Assembly (NCBI GenBank): GCA_914767715.1
Contig: OU612067.1
Span: 14,699,001-14,763,000, forward strand
Length of the DNA: 64,000 nucleotides
Reading direction: 5' to 3'
Origin: Membranipora membranacea
Taxonomy: Eukaryota; Bryozoa; Gymnolaemata; Cheilostomatida; Membraniporidae
Positions within the stretch are counted from its first letter, which is position 1; every line of letters begins with the position of its first letter. Below the pieces are notes generated by a model. That model was not told where the DNA came from. It saw only the letters and a list, made by a program, of their open reading frames with translations, and made no database searches. The translations under genes were made by a program, and so were the position numbers. Shown piece by piece: positions 25,301-40,300 of the stretch.

Positions 25301-28300
25301 TTTATGAAAGGGAAATATTATTTTCCTGTAAATATGCTGCCTGATGTTTGTTACCATATAAAAATGCAGACTTTGCTCATTATGAAAGAATTCACCTCTG
25401 ATCTATGACTAGCAGTTATCCGCTCATTATACTCTTCCTTTACCTTACTTTCATCACAGTATCTGTTCACTGCGAGCGCTAGAGGAGTTACATGTAGGAG
25501 GTAATAGGAAGCTGCAGACATTACCTGACAAAATAGGTATGGTGATGTCACTGAAGGGGCTTTATGCATGGAAATGTGATCTGTCTCATGTACCCAACAG
25601 GTGAGTAACCCTCAATTACCAGAATCAAGTGAGTGACGATGACCAACTCTGTCGGGTATGTAACCCATTTGACACTGGATACCCAAGCAGAACAGGTGCC
25701 CCTCTTTTACTCATTATAGCCCATATTTATTTTGTATGGAGTTACCCCATCCTGTTGAGGAAGGGGTCAACTCCATACAAAAAGTTCTTTGATTAATTCC
25801 CAATATTTTCAATTGATTTGTTTTTGACTTGACCTTTGTTACCTTGGATCTTAACTCACTAAACCAATGACTCATATTTGAGATGCCTTTTCGACATTGA
25901 AATCAGACTTTATATTTTATAAATAGTTAACTTCAATTACAGCAGTCATCGCAACAACAAAAAACAAATAGAGCTACATTACCAGAATAGTGTGATGATC
26001 GCTTTTGAGGTTTCTCTGAAAAGAACTGCCCATTTTTGCTTTCCTTCCTCATGTCGCCCTCATGTCCAAAAAAAACAAGGATGAATAATTCATTCGGTTG
26101 AACATTTCCGGAAAACATTGAAAATGACCCAGAATGAAAATGACCTGATGAAAATGACCTGAGAATGAAAATAAACTTAAAGTAGATCACAACACTGGAA
26201 TCACTAAATATGAATCAACTTGCAATTTGCCTTCACAGGTAGGCAACATACTCACCATTGAATATTCAAGATATTAGCCTTGGTTGTGCACCCCAGGGCA
26301 GTCAGCAGCCCTCAAACCCCAAAGGCTGTAATAAACTGCACTAAGTTGAAAAGCTATGATTTGTTTACCTTGACATATATTATACCGTGCAAGGACAGGT
26401 ACAGGTACAGGTAAACGTACATGAGGACTCTGAATTGTCACAAACGATTGGCTTGGGGGTTATCTTTTCTCGTTGTAGGAAGAGATAACTCCAAAATAAT
26501 GTGTCCTGTTTGTAGATTCTTGTTTATCCTGTAAATTCACTGTTTACTATTATAGTAAATTAAATTGGTTTAGTTTAAAGTATGAAATTTTCCATGAACT
26601 GCTATAGAAGTGAGGTTTTTAATCCATGGTATGACCAATCAGCCTGAATATAACTCATATGCTGTGTCCGCACATACATGCCTGACCCAGAAATCAGGAG
26701 GTTCCCACGGACGAACTCCAAACCTGGAGAACCACTCTGCATCCTGGAGCGAGGATGCAGTTCAACCGCATGTAACAGAGCACACCAGACATCCACTTCA
26801 CCATTACCTACATTCAAACCTCGTCACATCATCATCATCATCATCTTTGAAGAGGAGAGGGTTTTCCTCTCTTGGGTACAGGTACCGGGACCCATAGTAC
26901 TCATGCCGCACCCTATACCCATGCCCCATGAAATATTTTTAAGTGTGATTTCGAATTGTTTTCTATGATAATCAGTTATCAGCGAAATCTATTTACCCGT
27001 TGATAATTTACCTATAGGTATCTTGATGTCAGTGATATAATTTATAACTATGCCATTTAATTGTTATCTGTCAGAAGCGGCTATATCCTCATCTTACCTC
27101 ACATTGTGTATATTTATATTTCAGTATTTGTTCACTGACAGCACTAGAGGAGTTAGTTATAAAGGGTAACAAGAAGCTACAAAAATTACCTGAGCATATA
27201 GGTATGATGAGATCACTGACAATGTTACATGCATGGGACTGTGATCTGTCTCATATACCTGACAGGTGAGTCATTTCTCTGTTATCAGATTTTGGTGAGT
27301 GATGACGGTGATACAATCAATCATTAATAATATTTTTAAGTGTGATATCGAATTGTTTTCTATGATGATCAGTGATCAGCGAAATCTACTTTCTCTTTGA
27401 TAATTTACCTACAGGTATGTTGATGTCAGTGATTTAATTTATAACTATGCCATCTATATTGTTATCTGTCAGAAGCGGCTATTTCCTCATCTTACCTCAC
27501 ATTGTGTATATTTATATTTCAGTATTTGTTCACTGACAGCACTAGAGGAGTTAGTTATAAAGGGTAACAAGAAGCTACAAAAATTACCTGAGCATATAGG
27601 TATGATGAGATCACTGACAATGTTACATGCATGGGACTGTGATCTGTCTCATATACCTGACAGGTGAGTCATTTCTCTGTTATCAGATTTTGGTGAGTGA
27701 TGACGGTGATACAATCAATCATTAATAAAATTTTTAAGTTTGACGTCGAATTGTTTTCTATGATAATCAGTTATCAGCGAAATCTATTTTCTCTTTGATA
27801 ATTTACCTCTGTGACTGTGATCTGTTTCATATACCTGACAGGTGAGTCATTTCTCTGTTATCAGATTATGGTGAGTGATGACGGTGATAAAATCATTAAT
27901 ATTATTTTTAAGTGTGATAGGGATATGTTTTCTATGATAATCAGTTATCAGCGAAATCCATTAACCCGTTGATAATTTACCTATAGGTATGTTGATGTCA
28001 GTGATATAATTTATAACTATGACATCTAATTGTTATCTGTCAGAAGCGGCTATATCCTCATCGTACCTCACATTATTTATATTTCAGTATATGTTCACTG
28101 ACAGCACTAGAGGAGTTTTATATATTTGGTAACAAGAAGCTACAAAAATTACCTGAGCATATAGGTATGATGAGATCACTGACAAAGTTACATGCATGGG
28201 ACTGTGATCTGTCTCAGATACCTGACAGGTGAGTCATTTCTCTGTTTTCAAATTTTGGTTAGTGAAGACGGTGATATAATCAATCATTAATAATGTTTTT

Positions 28301-31300
28301 AAGTGTGATATAGAATTGTTTTCTATGATAATCAGTTATCAGAGAAATCTAATTTCTCTTTGATAATTTACCTGTATGTTGATGTCAGTGATATAATTTA
28401 TAACTATGCCGTCTTATTGTTATCTTCAGAAGCGGCTATATCCTCATCGTACCTCACATTATTTATATTTCAGTATTTGTTCACTGACAGTACTAGAGGA
28501 GTTACATATAGACGGTAACAAGAAGCTGCAAAAATTACCTGATGATATAGGTATGATGAGTTCACTGACAAAGTTATATGCATGGGAATGTGATCTGTCT
28601 CATATACCTGACAGGTGAGTAGTGTATCCTCTGCCGATTTTAGGTGAGTGGCGATATTGAGTGGTATCTTCATCGCCCACTCCTGATCACTTGCCTTGTT
28701 TGGCTTGGCCTAAAGCTTGTGTCTGGCGGCTCTCCTCTTCCATCTTGGGCGCTTCATCAACAATAATATTCTGCATAACCTTTGGGCCTTGTAGCTGCAC
28801 TGGTCTACTCATTGCCGTGGAATGTTCGCTGGCTTTCTGCAATTGCTATCAGTTGCATTTTTCTGACAGTGGTTGGATTTTTTTCTGTATGGGGTATTTT
28901 GTGTGATATGTGGCACTGCTCATCAGTGCAGATTTAGGTGATGAGAGGCTAGGCCATTTCTCCAGTGATTTTAATGACCAAAATTGTGCATGTTAATTGA
29001 AAATACATGCATTTTATGTTTCTCAAATCGATAACTGTAACAATATCATGAATATATGTAACACCTATAAATGGAGCACTAAGGTGAACATTATTGACTA
29101 AATCAATTGATATGGATTAATGCTAGCCTGGTAAGACAGGATGAGATTGATGATTGATTATTTGGTCGAGATTCAATGACAACCTGATAGATGTTACACA
29201 TAGTTTCTCTGACTATTGAGGTTCATGTATATAAGCATTATTTGGGCGGGAACTTTGACCTGCAGGCGTTATTGCCTCCATGTTGGAGTTTCTGGGCTGA
29301 TCTGTGGAGCACCCTACTTCATCATTCAGAGCCAGACAATACTCTCATACCGCGTATATTCTTGATGACCATATTGCCAAAATATATATACACCTACAAT
29401 TATATCATTCACACAGACTCCTGTGTTTTGGTTATTGTCTTCCTTTTGTATTTATACATTTTGTTTGCGGGTCATTGGTTTGAAGGGGTCAACTCCATAC
29501 AAAAAAGTGCTTTGTTTATTTCCTCATATTTTCAATCAAAATCAAAATCTCCTGTGCACAGCAGTACAAATAAGGTGTGATCACACTCACCAGAGTAGCG
29601 TGATGTGCTCTTGAGGGTTCTCTGAAAAGAACTGCCCACTTTTGCTTTTCTCCCTCATGTCGCCCTCATGTCCAAAAAAAACAAGGATGAATAATTCATT
29701 CGGTTGAACATTTCCGGAAAACATTGAAAATGACCCAGAATGAAAATGACCTGATGAAAATGACCTGAGAATGAAAATAAACTTAAGTTGACCTTGACAT
29801 ATATTATACCGTGCAAGGAGTTTAAATCAGTCTACAGGTAAACGTACATGAGGACTCTGAATTGTCACAAACGATTGGCTTGGGGGTTATCTTTTCTCGT
29901 TGTATGAAGAGATAACTCCAAAGTAATGTGTCCTGTTTGTAGATTCTTGAGTATCCTGTAAATTCACTGTTTACTATTATAGTATAGTAAATTAAATTGG
30001 TTTAGTTTAAAGTATGAAATTTTCCATGAAATGCTATAGAAGTGAGGTTTTTAATCCACGGTATGACCAATCAGCCTGAATATAACTCATATGCTGTGTC
30101 CACACATACATGCCTGACCCAGAAATCAGGAGGTTCCCGCGGACGAACTCCAAACCTGGAGAACCGCTCTGCATCCTGGAGTGAGGATGCAGTTCAACCG
30201 CATGTAACAGAGCACACCAGACATCCACTTCACCATTACCTACATTCAAACCTCGTCACATCATCATCATCATCTTTGAAGCGGAGAAGGTTTTCCTCTC
30301 TTGGGTACAGGTACCGGGACCCATGGTACTCATGCCGCACCCTATACCCATGCCCCATGAAATATTTTTAAGTGTGTTATCGAATTGTTTTCTATGATAA
30401 TCAGTTATCAGCGAAATCTATTTTCTCTTTGATAATTTACCTATAGGTATGTTGATGTCAGTGATATAATTTATAACTATGCCATTTAATTGTTATCTGT
30501 CAGAAGCGGCTATATCCTCATCTTACCTCATATTGTGTATATTTATATTTCAGTATTTGTTCACTGTCAGCACTAGAGGTGTTATCTGTAAAAGGAAATA
30601 AGAAGCTGCAAACATTACCTGATGATATAGGTATGCTAAGATCACTGACAAAGTTATATGCATGGGACTGTGATTTGTCTCATATACCTGACAGGTGAGT
30701 CATTTCTCTGTTATCAAATTTTGGTCAGTGATGACGGTGATACAATCATTAATAATATTTTTAAGTGTGATATCGAATTGTTTTCTATGATAATCAGTTA
30801 TCAGCGAAATCTATTTACCCGTTGATATTTTACCTATATGTATCTTGATGTCAGTGATATAATTTATCACTATGCCATTTAATTGTTATCTGTCAGATGC
30901 GGCTATATCCTCATCTTACCTCACATTGTGTATATTTATATTTCAGTATTTGTTCACTAACAGCACTAGAGGAGTTAGATATAAACGGTAACAAGAAGCT
31001 AGAAACATTACCTGACGATATAGGTATGCTAAGATCACTGACAAAGTTATATGCATGGGACTGTGATTTGTCTCATATACCTGACAGGTGAGTCATTTCT
31101 CTGTTATCAAATTTTGGTCAGTGATGACGGTGATACAATCATTAATAATATTTTTAAGTGTGATATCGAATTGTTTTCTATGATAATCAGTTATCAGCGA
31201 AATCTATTTACCCGTTGATATTTTACCTATATGTATCTTGATGTCAGTGATATAATTTATCACTATGCCATTTAATTGTTATCTGTCAGAAGCGGCTATA

Positions 31301-34300
31301 TCCTCATCTTACCTCACATTGTGTATATTTATATTACAGTGTTTGTTCACTGACAGCACTAGAGGAGTTATCCGTACATGGTAACCAGAAGCTACAAACA
31401 TTACCTGATGATATAGGTATGCTAAGATCACTGACAAAGTTATATGCATGGGACTGTGATCTGTCTCATATACCTGACAGGTGAGTCATTTCTCGGTTAT
31501 CAAATTTTGGTCAGTGATGACGGTGATACAATCATTAATAATATTTTTAAGTGTGCTATCGAATTGTTTTCTATGATAATCAGTTATCAGCGAAATCTAT
31601 TTACCCGTTGATAATTTACCTATAGGTATCTTGATGTCATTGATATAATTTATAGCTATGCCATTTAATTGTTATCTGTCAGAAGCGGCTATATCCTCAT
31701 CTTACCTCACATTGTGTATATTTATATTTCAGTGTTTGTTCACTGACAGCACTAGAGGAGTTATCCGTACATGGTAACCAGAAGCTACAAACATTACCTG
31801 ATGATATAGGTATGCTAAGATCACTGACAAAGTTATATGCATGGGACTGTGATCTGTCTCATATACCTGACAGGTGAGTCATTTCTCGGTTATCAAATTT
31901 TGGTCAGTGATGACGGTGATACAATCATTAATAATATTTTTAAGTGTGCTATCGAATTGTTTTCTATGATAATCAGTTATCAGCGAAATCTATTTACCCG
32001 TTGATAATTTACCTATAGGTATCTTGATGTCATTGATATAATTTATAGCTATGCCATTTAATTGTTATCTGTCAGAAGCGGCTATATCCTCATCTTACCT
32101 CACATTGTGTATATTTATATTTCAGTATTTGTTCACTGACAGCACTAGAGGAGTTATCTGTACGAGGTAACAAGAAGCTACAAACATTACCTGATGATAT
32201 AGGTATGCTAAGATCACTGACAAAGTTATATGCATGGGACTGTGATCTGTCTCATATACCTGACAGGTGAGTCATTTCTCGGTTATCAAATTTTGGTCAG
32301 TGATGACGGTGATACAATCATTAATAATATTTTTAAGTGTGCTATCGAATTGTTTTCTATGATAATCAGTTATCAGCGAAATCTATTTACCCGTTGATAT
32401 TTTACCTATATGTATCTTGATGTCAGTGATATAATTTATAACTATGCCATTTAATCGTTATCTGTCAGAAGCGGCTATATCCTCATCGTACCTCACATTA
32501 TTTATATTTGATAATGATAATCAGTTATCAGCGAAATCTATTTACCCGTTGATATTTTACCTATATGTATCTTGATGTCAGTGATATAATTTATAACTAT
32601 GCCATTTAATTGTTATCTGTCAGATGCGGCTACATCCTCACTTTACCTCACCTTGTGTATATTTATATTTCAGTATTTGTTCACTGACAGCACTAGAGGA
32701 GTTATATATAAAGGGTAACAAGAAGCTACAAAAATTACCTGAGCATATAGGTATGATGAGATCACTGACAAAGTTACATGCATGGGACTGTGATCTGTCT
32801 CATATACCTGACAGGTGAGTCATTTCTCGGTTATCAAATTTTGGTCAGTGATGACGGTGATACAATCATTAATAATATTTTTAAGTGTGCTATCGAATTG
32901 TTTTCTATGATAATCAGTTATCAGCGAAATCTATTTACCCGTTGATATTTTACCTATATGTATCTTGATGTCAGTGATATAATTTATCACTATGCCATTT
33001 AATTGTTATCTGTCAGATGCGGCTATATCCTCATCTTACCTCACATTGTGTATATTTATATTTCAGTATTTGTTCACTAACAGCACTAGAGGAGTTAGAT
33101 ATAAACGGTAACAAGAAGCTAGAAACATTACCTGACGATATAGGTATGCTAAGATCACTGACAAAGTTATATGCATGGGACTGTGATTTGTCTCATATAC
33201 CTGACAGGTGAGTCATTTCTCTGTTATCAAATTTTGGTCAGTGATGACGGTGATACAATCATTAATAATATTTTTAAGTGTGATATCGAATTGTTTTCTA
33301 TGATAATCAGTTATCAGCGAAATCTATTTACCCGTTGATATTTTACCTATATGTATCTTGATGTCAGTGATATAATTTATCACTATGCCATTTAATTGTT
33401 ATCTGTCAGAAGCGGCTATATCCTCATCTTACCTCACATTGTGTATATTTATATTACAGTGTTTGTTCACTGACAGCACTAGAGGAGTTATCCGTACATG
33501 GTAACCAGAAGCTACAAACATTACCTGATGATATAGGTATGCTAAGATCACTGACAAAGTTATATGCATGGGACTGTGATCTGTCTCATATACCTGACAG
33601 GTGAGTCATTTCTCGGTTATCAAATTTTGGTGAGTGATGACGGTGATACAATCATTAATAATATTTTTAAGTGTGCTATCGAATTGTTTTCTATGATAAT
33701 CAGTTATCAGCGAAATCTATTTACCCGTTGATAATTTACCTATAGGTATCTTGATGTCAGTGATATAATTTATAGCTATGCCATTTAATTGTTATCTGTC
33801 AGAAGCGGCTATATCCTCATCTTACCTCACATTGTGTATATTTATATTTCAGTATTTGTTCACTGACAGCACTAGAGGAGTTATCTGTACGAGGTAACAA
33901 GAAGCTACAAACATTACCTGATGATATAGGTATGCTAAGATCACTGACAAAGTTATATGCATGGGACTGTGATCTGTCTCATATACCTGACAGGTGAGTC
34001 ATTTCTCGGTTATCAAATTTTGGTCAGTGATGACGGTGATACAATCATTAATAATATTTTTAAGTGTGCTATCGAATTGTTTTCTATGATAATCAGTTAT
34101 CAGCGAAATCTATTTACCCGTTGATATTTTACCTATATGTATCTTGATGTCAGTGATATAATTTATAACTATGCCATTTAATCGTTATCTGTCAGAAGCG
34201 GCTATATCCTCATCGTACCTCACATTATTTATATTTGATAATGATAATCAGTTATCAGCGAAATCTATTTACCCGTTGATATTTTACCTATATGTATCTT

Positions 34301-37300
34301 GATGTCAGTGATATAATTTATAACTATGCCATTTAATTGTTATCTGTCAGATGCGGCTACATCCTCACTTTACCTCACCTTGTGTATATTTATATTTCAG
34401 TATTTGTTCACTGACAGCACTAGAGGAGTTATATATAAAGGGTAACAAGAAGCTACAAAAATTACCTGAGCATATAGGTATGATGAGATCACTGACAAAG
34501 TTACATGCATGGGACTGTGATCTGTCTCATATACCTGACAGGTGAGTCATTTCTCGGTTATCAAATTTTGGTCAGTGATGACGGTGATACAATCATTAAT
34601 AATATTTTTAAGTGTGCTATCGAATTGTTTTCTATGATAATCAGTTATCAGCGAAATCTATTTACCCGTTGATAATTTACCTATAGGTATCTTGATGTCA
34701 GTGATATAATTTATAGCTATGCCATTTAATTGTTATCTGTCAGAAGCGGCTATATCCTCATCTTACCTCACATTGTGTATATTTATATTTCAGTATTTGT
34801 TCACTGACAGCACTAGAGGAGTTATATATAAAGGGTAACAAGAAGCTACAAAAATTACCTGAGCATATAGGTATGATGAGATCACTGACAAAGTTACATG
34901 CATGGGACTGTGATCTGTCTCATATACCTGACAGGTGAGTTATTTTTCTGTCATCAAATTTTGGTGAATGAGGATGAACAACCTGTTTTGGTGAGTGATT
35001 ATAGCTACCCCATATGTTATATTACACATGTTTTAAATGGGATATCAAATTTTTACCTATAGGTATGTTGATGTCAGTGATATAATTTATAACTATGACA
35101 TTTAATTGTTATCTGTCAGAAGCGGCTATATCCTCATCGTACCTCACATTATTTATATTTCAGTATTTGTTCACTGTCAGCACTAGAGGAGTTATCTGTA
35201 GGAGGTAACAAGAAGCTACAAACATTACCTGATGATATAGGTATGATAAGTTCACTGACAAAGTTATATGCAAGGGACTGTGATCTGTCTCATATACCTG
35301 ACAGGTGAGTCATTTCTCGGTTATCAAATTTTGGTCAGTGATGACGGTGATACAATCAATCATTAAGAATATTTTTAAGTGTGATATCGAATTGTTTTCT
35401 ATGATAATCAGTTATCAGCGAAATCTATTTACCCGTTGATATTTTACCTATATGTATCTTGATGTCAGTGATATAATTTATAACTATGCCATTTAATTGT
35501 TATCTGTCAGAAGCGGCTATATCCTCATCTTACCTCACATTGTGTATATTTATATTTCAGTATTTGTTCACTGACAGCACTAGAGGAGTTATCTGTACGA
35601 AGTAACAAGAAGCTACAAACATTACCTGATGATATAGGTATGCTAAGATCACTGACAAAGTTATATGCATGGGACTGTGATCTGTCTCATATACCTGACA
35701 GGTGAGTCATTTCTCTGTTATCAAATTTTGGTGAGTGATGACGGTGATACAATCATTAATAATATTTTTAAGTGTGATATCGAATTGCTTTCTATGATAA
35801 TCAGTTATCAGCAAAATCCATTTACCCGTTGATTATTTACCTCTAGGTATCATGATGTCAGTGATATAATTTATAGCTATGCCATTTAATTGTTATCTGT
35901 CAGAAGCGGCTATATCCTCATCTTACCTCACATTGTGTATATTTATATTTCAGTATTTGTTCACTGACAGCGCTAGAGCGGTTACATATAAACGGTAACA
36001 AGAAGCTAGAAACATTACCTGATGATATAGGTATGATGAGTGCACTGAAGGTGATAATGGCATGGGACTGTGATCTGTCTCATATACCTGACAGGTGAGT
36101 CATTTTTCTGTTATCAAATTTTGGCGAGTGATGACGGTCATACAATCAATCATTAATAATATTTTTAAGTGTGATATCGAATTGTTTTCTATGATGATCA
36201 GTGATCAGCGAAATCTACTTTCTCTTTGATAATTTACCTATAGGTATGTTGATGTCAGTGATTTAATTTATAACTATGCCATCTATATTGTTATCTGTCA
36301 GAAGCGGCTATATCCTCATCTAACCTCACATTGTGTATATTTATATTTCAGTATTTGTTCACTGACAGCACTAGAGGAGTTACATATAAACGGTAACAAG
36401 AAGCTAGAAACATTACCCGATGATTTTGGTATGATTAGTACACTGAAGGTGATAAAGGCATGGGACTGTGATCTGTCTCATATACCTGACAGGTGAGTCA
36501 TTTCTCTGTTATCAAATTTTGGTGAGTGATGACGGTGATACAATCATTAATAATATTTTTAAGTGTGATATCGAATTGCTTTCTATGATAATCAGTTATC
36601 AGCAAAATCCATTTACCCGTTGATTATTTACCTCTAGGTATCATGATGTCAGTGATATAATTTATAGCTATGCCATTTAATTGTTATCTGTCAGAAGCGG
36701 CTATATCCTCATCTTACCCCACATTGTGTATATTTATATTTCAGTATTTGTTCACTGACAGCACTAGAGGAGTTATATATAAACGGTAACAAGAAGCTAG
36801 AAACATTACCCGATGATTTTGGTATGATTAGTACACTGAAGGTGATAAAGGCATGGGACTGTGATCTGTCTCATATACCTGACAGGTGAGTCATTTCTCG
36901 GTTATCAAATTTTGGTCAGTGATGACGGTGATACAATCATTAATAATATTTTTAAGTGTGCTATCGAATTGTTTTCTATGATAATCAGTTATCAGCGAAA
37001 TCTATTTACCCGTTGATAATTTACCTATAGGTATCTTGATGTCAGTGATATAATTTATAGCTATGCCATTTAATTGTTATCTGTCAGAAGCGGCTATATC
37101 CTCATCTTACCTCACATTGTGTATATTTATATTTCAGTATTTGTTCACTGACAGCACTAGAGGAGTTATATATAAAGGGTAACAAGAAGCTACAAAAATT
37201 ACCTGAGCATATAGGTATGATGAGATCACTGACAAAGTTACATGCATGGGACTGTGATCTGTCTCATATACCTGACAGGTGAGTTATTTTTCTGTCATCA

Positions 37301-40300
37301 AATTTTGGTGAATGAGGATGAACAACCTGTTTTGGTGAGTGATTATAGCTACCCCATATGTTATATTACACATGTTTTAAATGGGATATCAAATTTTTAC
37401 CTATAGGTATGTTGATGTCAGTGATATAATTTATAACTATGACATTTAATTGTTATCTGTCAGAAGCGGCTATATCCTCATCGTACCTCACATTATTTAT
37501 ATTTCAGTATTTGTTCACTGTCAGCACTAGAGGAGTTATCTGTAGGAGGTAACAAGAAGCTACAAACATTACCTGATGATATAGGTATGATAAGTTCACT
37601 GACAAAGTTATATGCAAGGGACTGTGATCTGTCTCATATACCTGACAGGTGAGTCATTTCTCGGTTATCAAATTTTGGCGAGTGATGACGGTCATACAAT
37701 CAATCATTAAGAATATTTTTAAGTGTGATATCGAATTGTTTTCTATGATAATCAGTTATCAGCGAAATCTATTTACCCGTTGATATTTTACCTATATGTA
37801 TCTTGATGTCAGTGATATAATTTATAACTATGCCATTTAATTGTTATCTGTCAGATGCGGCTATATCCTCATCTTACCTCACATTGTGTATATTTATATT
37901 TCAGTATTTGTTCACTGACAGCACTAGAGGAGTTAGATATAGGCGGTAACAAGAAGCTACAAACATTACCTGATGATATAGGTATGCTAAGATCACTGAC
38001 AAAGTTATATGCATGGGACTGTGATCTGTCTCATATACCTGACAGGTGAGTCATTTCTCTGTTATCAAATTTTGGTGAGTGATGACGGTGATACAATCAT
38101 TAATAATATTTTTAAGTGTGATATCGAATTGCTTTCTATGATAATCAGTTATCAGCAAAATCCATTTACCCGTTGATTATTTACCTCTAGGTATCATGAT
38201 GTCAGTGATATAATTTATAGCTATGCCATTTAATTGTTATCTGTCAGAAGCGGCTATATCCTCATCTTACCTCACATTGTGTATATTTATATTTCAGTAT
38301 TTGTTCACTGACAGCGCTAGAGCGGTTACATATAAACGGTAACAAGAAGCTAGAAACATTACCTGATGATATAGGTATGATGAGTGCACTGAAGGTGATA
38401 ATGGCATGGGACTGTGATCTGTCTCATATACCTGACAGGTGAGTCATTTTTCTGTTATCAAATTTTGGCGAGTGATGACGGTCATACAATCAATCATTAA
38501 TAATATTTTTAAGTGTGATATCGAATTGTTTTCTATGATGATCAGTGATCAGCGAAATCTACTTTCTCTTTGATAATTTACCTATAGGTATGTTGATGTC
38601 AGTGATTTAATTTATAACTATGCCATCTATATTGTTATCTGTCAGAAGCGGCTATATCCTCATCTAACCTCACATTGTGTATATTTATATTTCAGTATTT
38701 GTTCACTGACAGCACTAGAGGAGTTACATATAAACGGTAACAAGAAGCTAGAAACATTACCCGATGATTTTGGTATGATTAGTACACTGAAGGTGATAAA
38801 GGCATGGGACTGTGATCTGTCTCATATACCTGACAGGTGAGTCATTTCTCTGTTATCAAATTTTGGTGAGTGATGACGGTGATACAATCATTAATAATAT
38901 TTTTAAGTGTGATATCGAATTGCTTTCTATGATAATCAGTTATCAGCAAAATCCATTTACCCGTTGATTATTTACCTCTAGGTATCATGATGTCAGTGAT
39001 ATAATTTATAGCTATGCCATTTAATTGTTATCTGTCAGAAGCGGCTATATCCTCATCTTACCCCACATTGTGTATATTTATATTTCAGTATTTGTTCACT
39101 GACAGCACTAGAGGAGTTATATATAAACGGTAACAAGAAGCTAGAAACATTACCCGATGATTTTGGTATGATTAGTACACTGAAGGTGATAAAGGCATGG
39201 GACTGTGATCTGTCTCATATACCTGACAGGTGAGTCATTTCTCGGTTATCAAATTTTGGTCAGTGATGACGGTGATACAATCATTAATAATATTTTTAAG
39301 TGTGCTATCGAATTGTTTTCTATGATAATCAGTTATCAGCGAAATCTATTTACCCGTTGATAATTTACCTATAGGTATCTTGATGTCAGTGATATAATTT
39401 ATAGCTATGCCATTTAATTGTTATCTGTCAGAAGCGGCTATATCCTCATCTTACCTCACATTGTGTATATTTATATTTCAGTATTTGTTCACTGACAGCA
39501 CTAGAGGAGTTATATATAAAGGGTAACAAGAAGCTACAAAAATTACCTGAGCATATAGGTATGATGAGATCACTGACAAAGTTACATGCATGGGACTGTG
39601 ATCTGTCTCATATACCTGACAGGTGAGTTATTTTTCTGTCATCAAATTTTGGTGAATGAGGATGAACAACCTGTTTTGGTGAGTGATTATAGCTACCCCA
39701 TATGTTATATTACACATGTTTTAAATGGGATATCAAATTTTTACCTATAGGTATGTTGATGTCAGTGATATAATTTATAACTATGACATTTAATTGTTAT
39801 CTGTCAGAAGCGGCTATATCCTCATCGTACCTCACATTATTTATATTTCAGTATTTGTTCACTGTCAGCACTAGAGGAGTTATCTGTAGGAGGTAACAAG
39901 AAGCTACAAACATTACCTGATGATATAGGTATGATAAGTTCACTGACAAAGTTATATGCAAGGGACTGTGATCTGTCTCATATACCTGACAGGTGAGTCA
40001 TTTCTCGGTTATCAAATTTTGGCGAGTGATGACGGTCATACAATCAATCATTAAGAATATTTTTAAGTGTGATATCGAATTGTTTTCTATGATAATCAGT
40101 TATCAGCGAAATCTATTTACCCGTTGATATTTTACCTATATGTATCTTGATGTCAGTGATATAATTTATAACTATGCCATTTAATTGTTATCTGTCAGAT
40201 GCGGCTATATCCTCATCTTACCTCACATTGTGTATATTTATATTTCAGTATTTGTTCACTGACAGCACTAGAGGAGTTAGATATAGGCGGTAACAAGAAG

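Noticed and set aside
30775-30805. Conserved palindrome TGATAATCAGTTATCA in LRR introns as an RNA structure under selection
   Set aside because: The variant TGATGATCAGTGATCA (for example at 36193) breaks a stem pair (A-T to G-G) instead of compensating, so there is no evidence for selected pairing.
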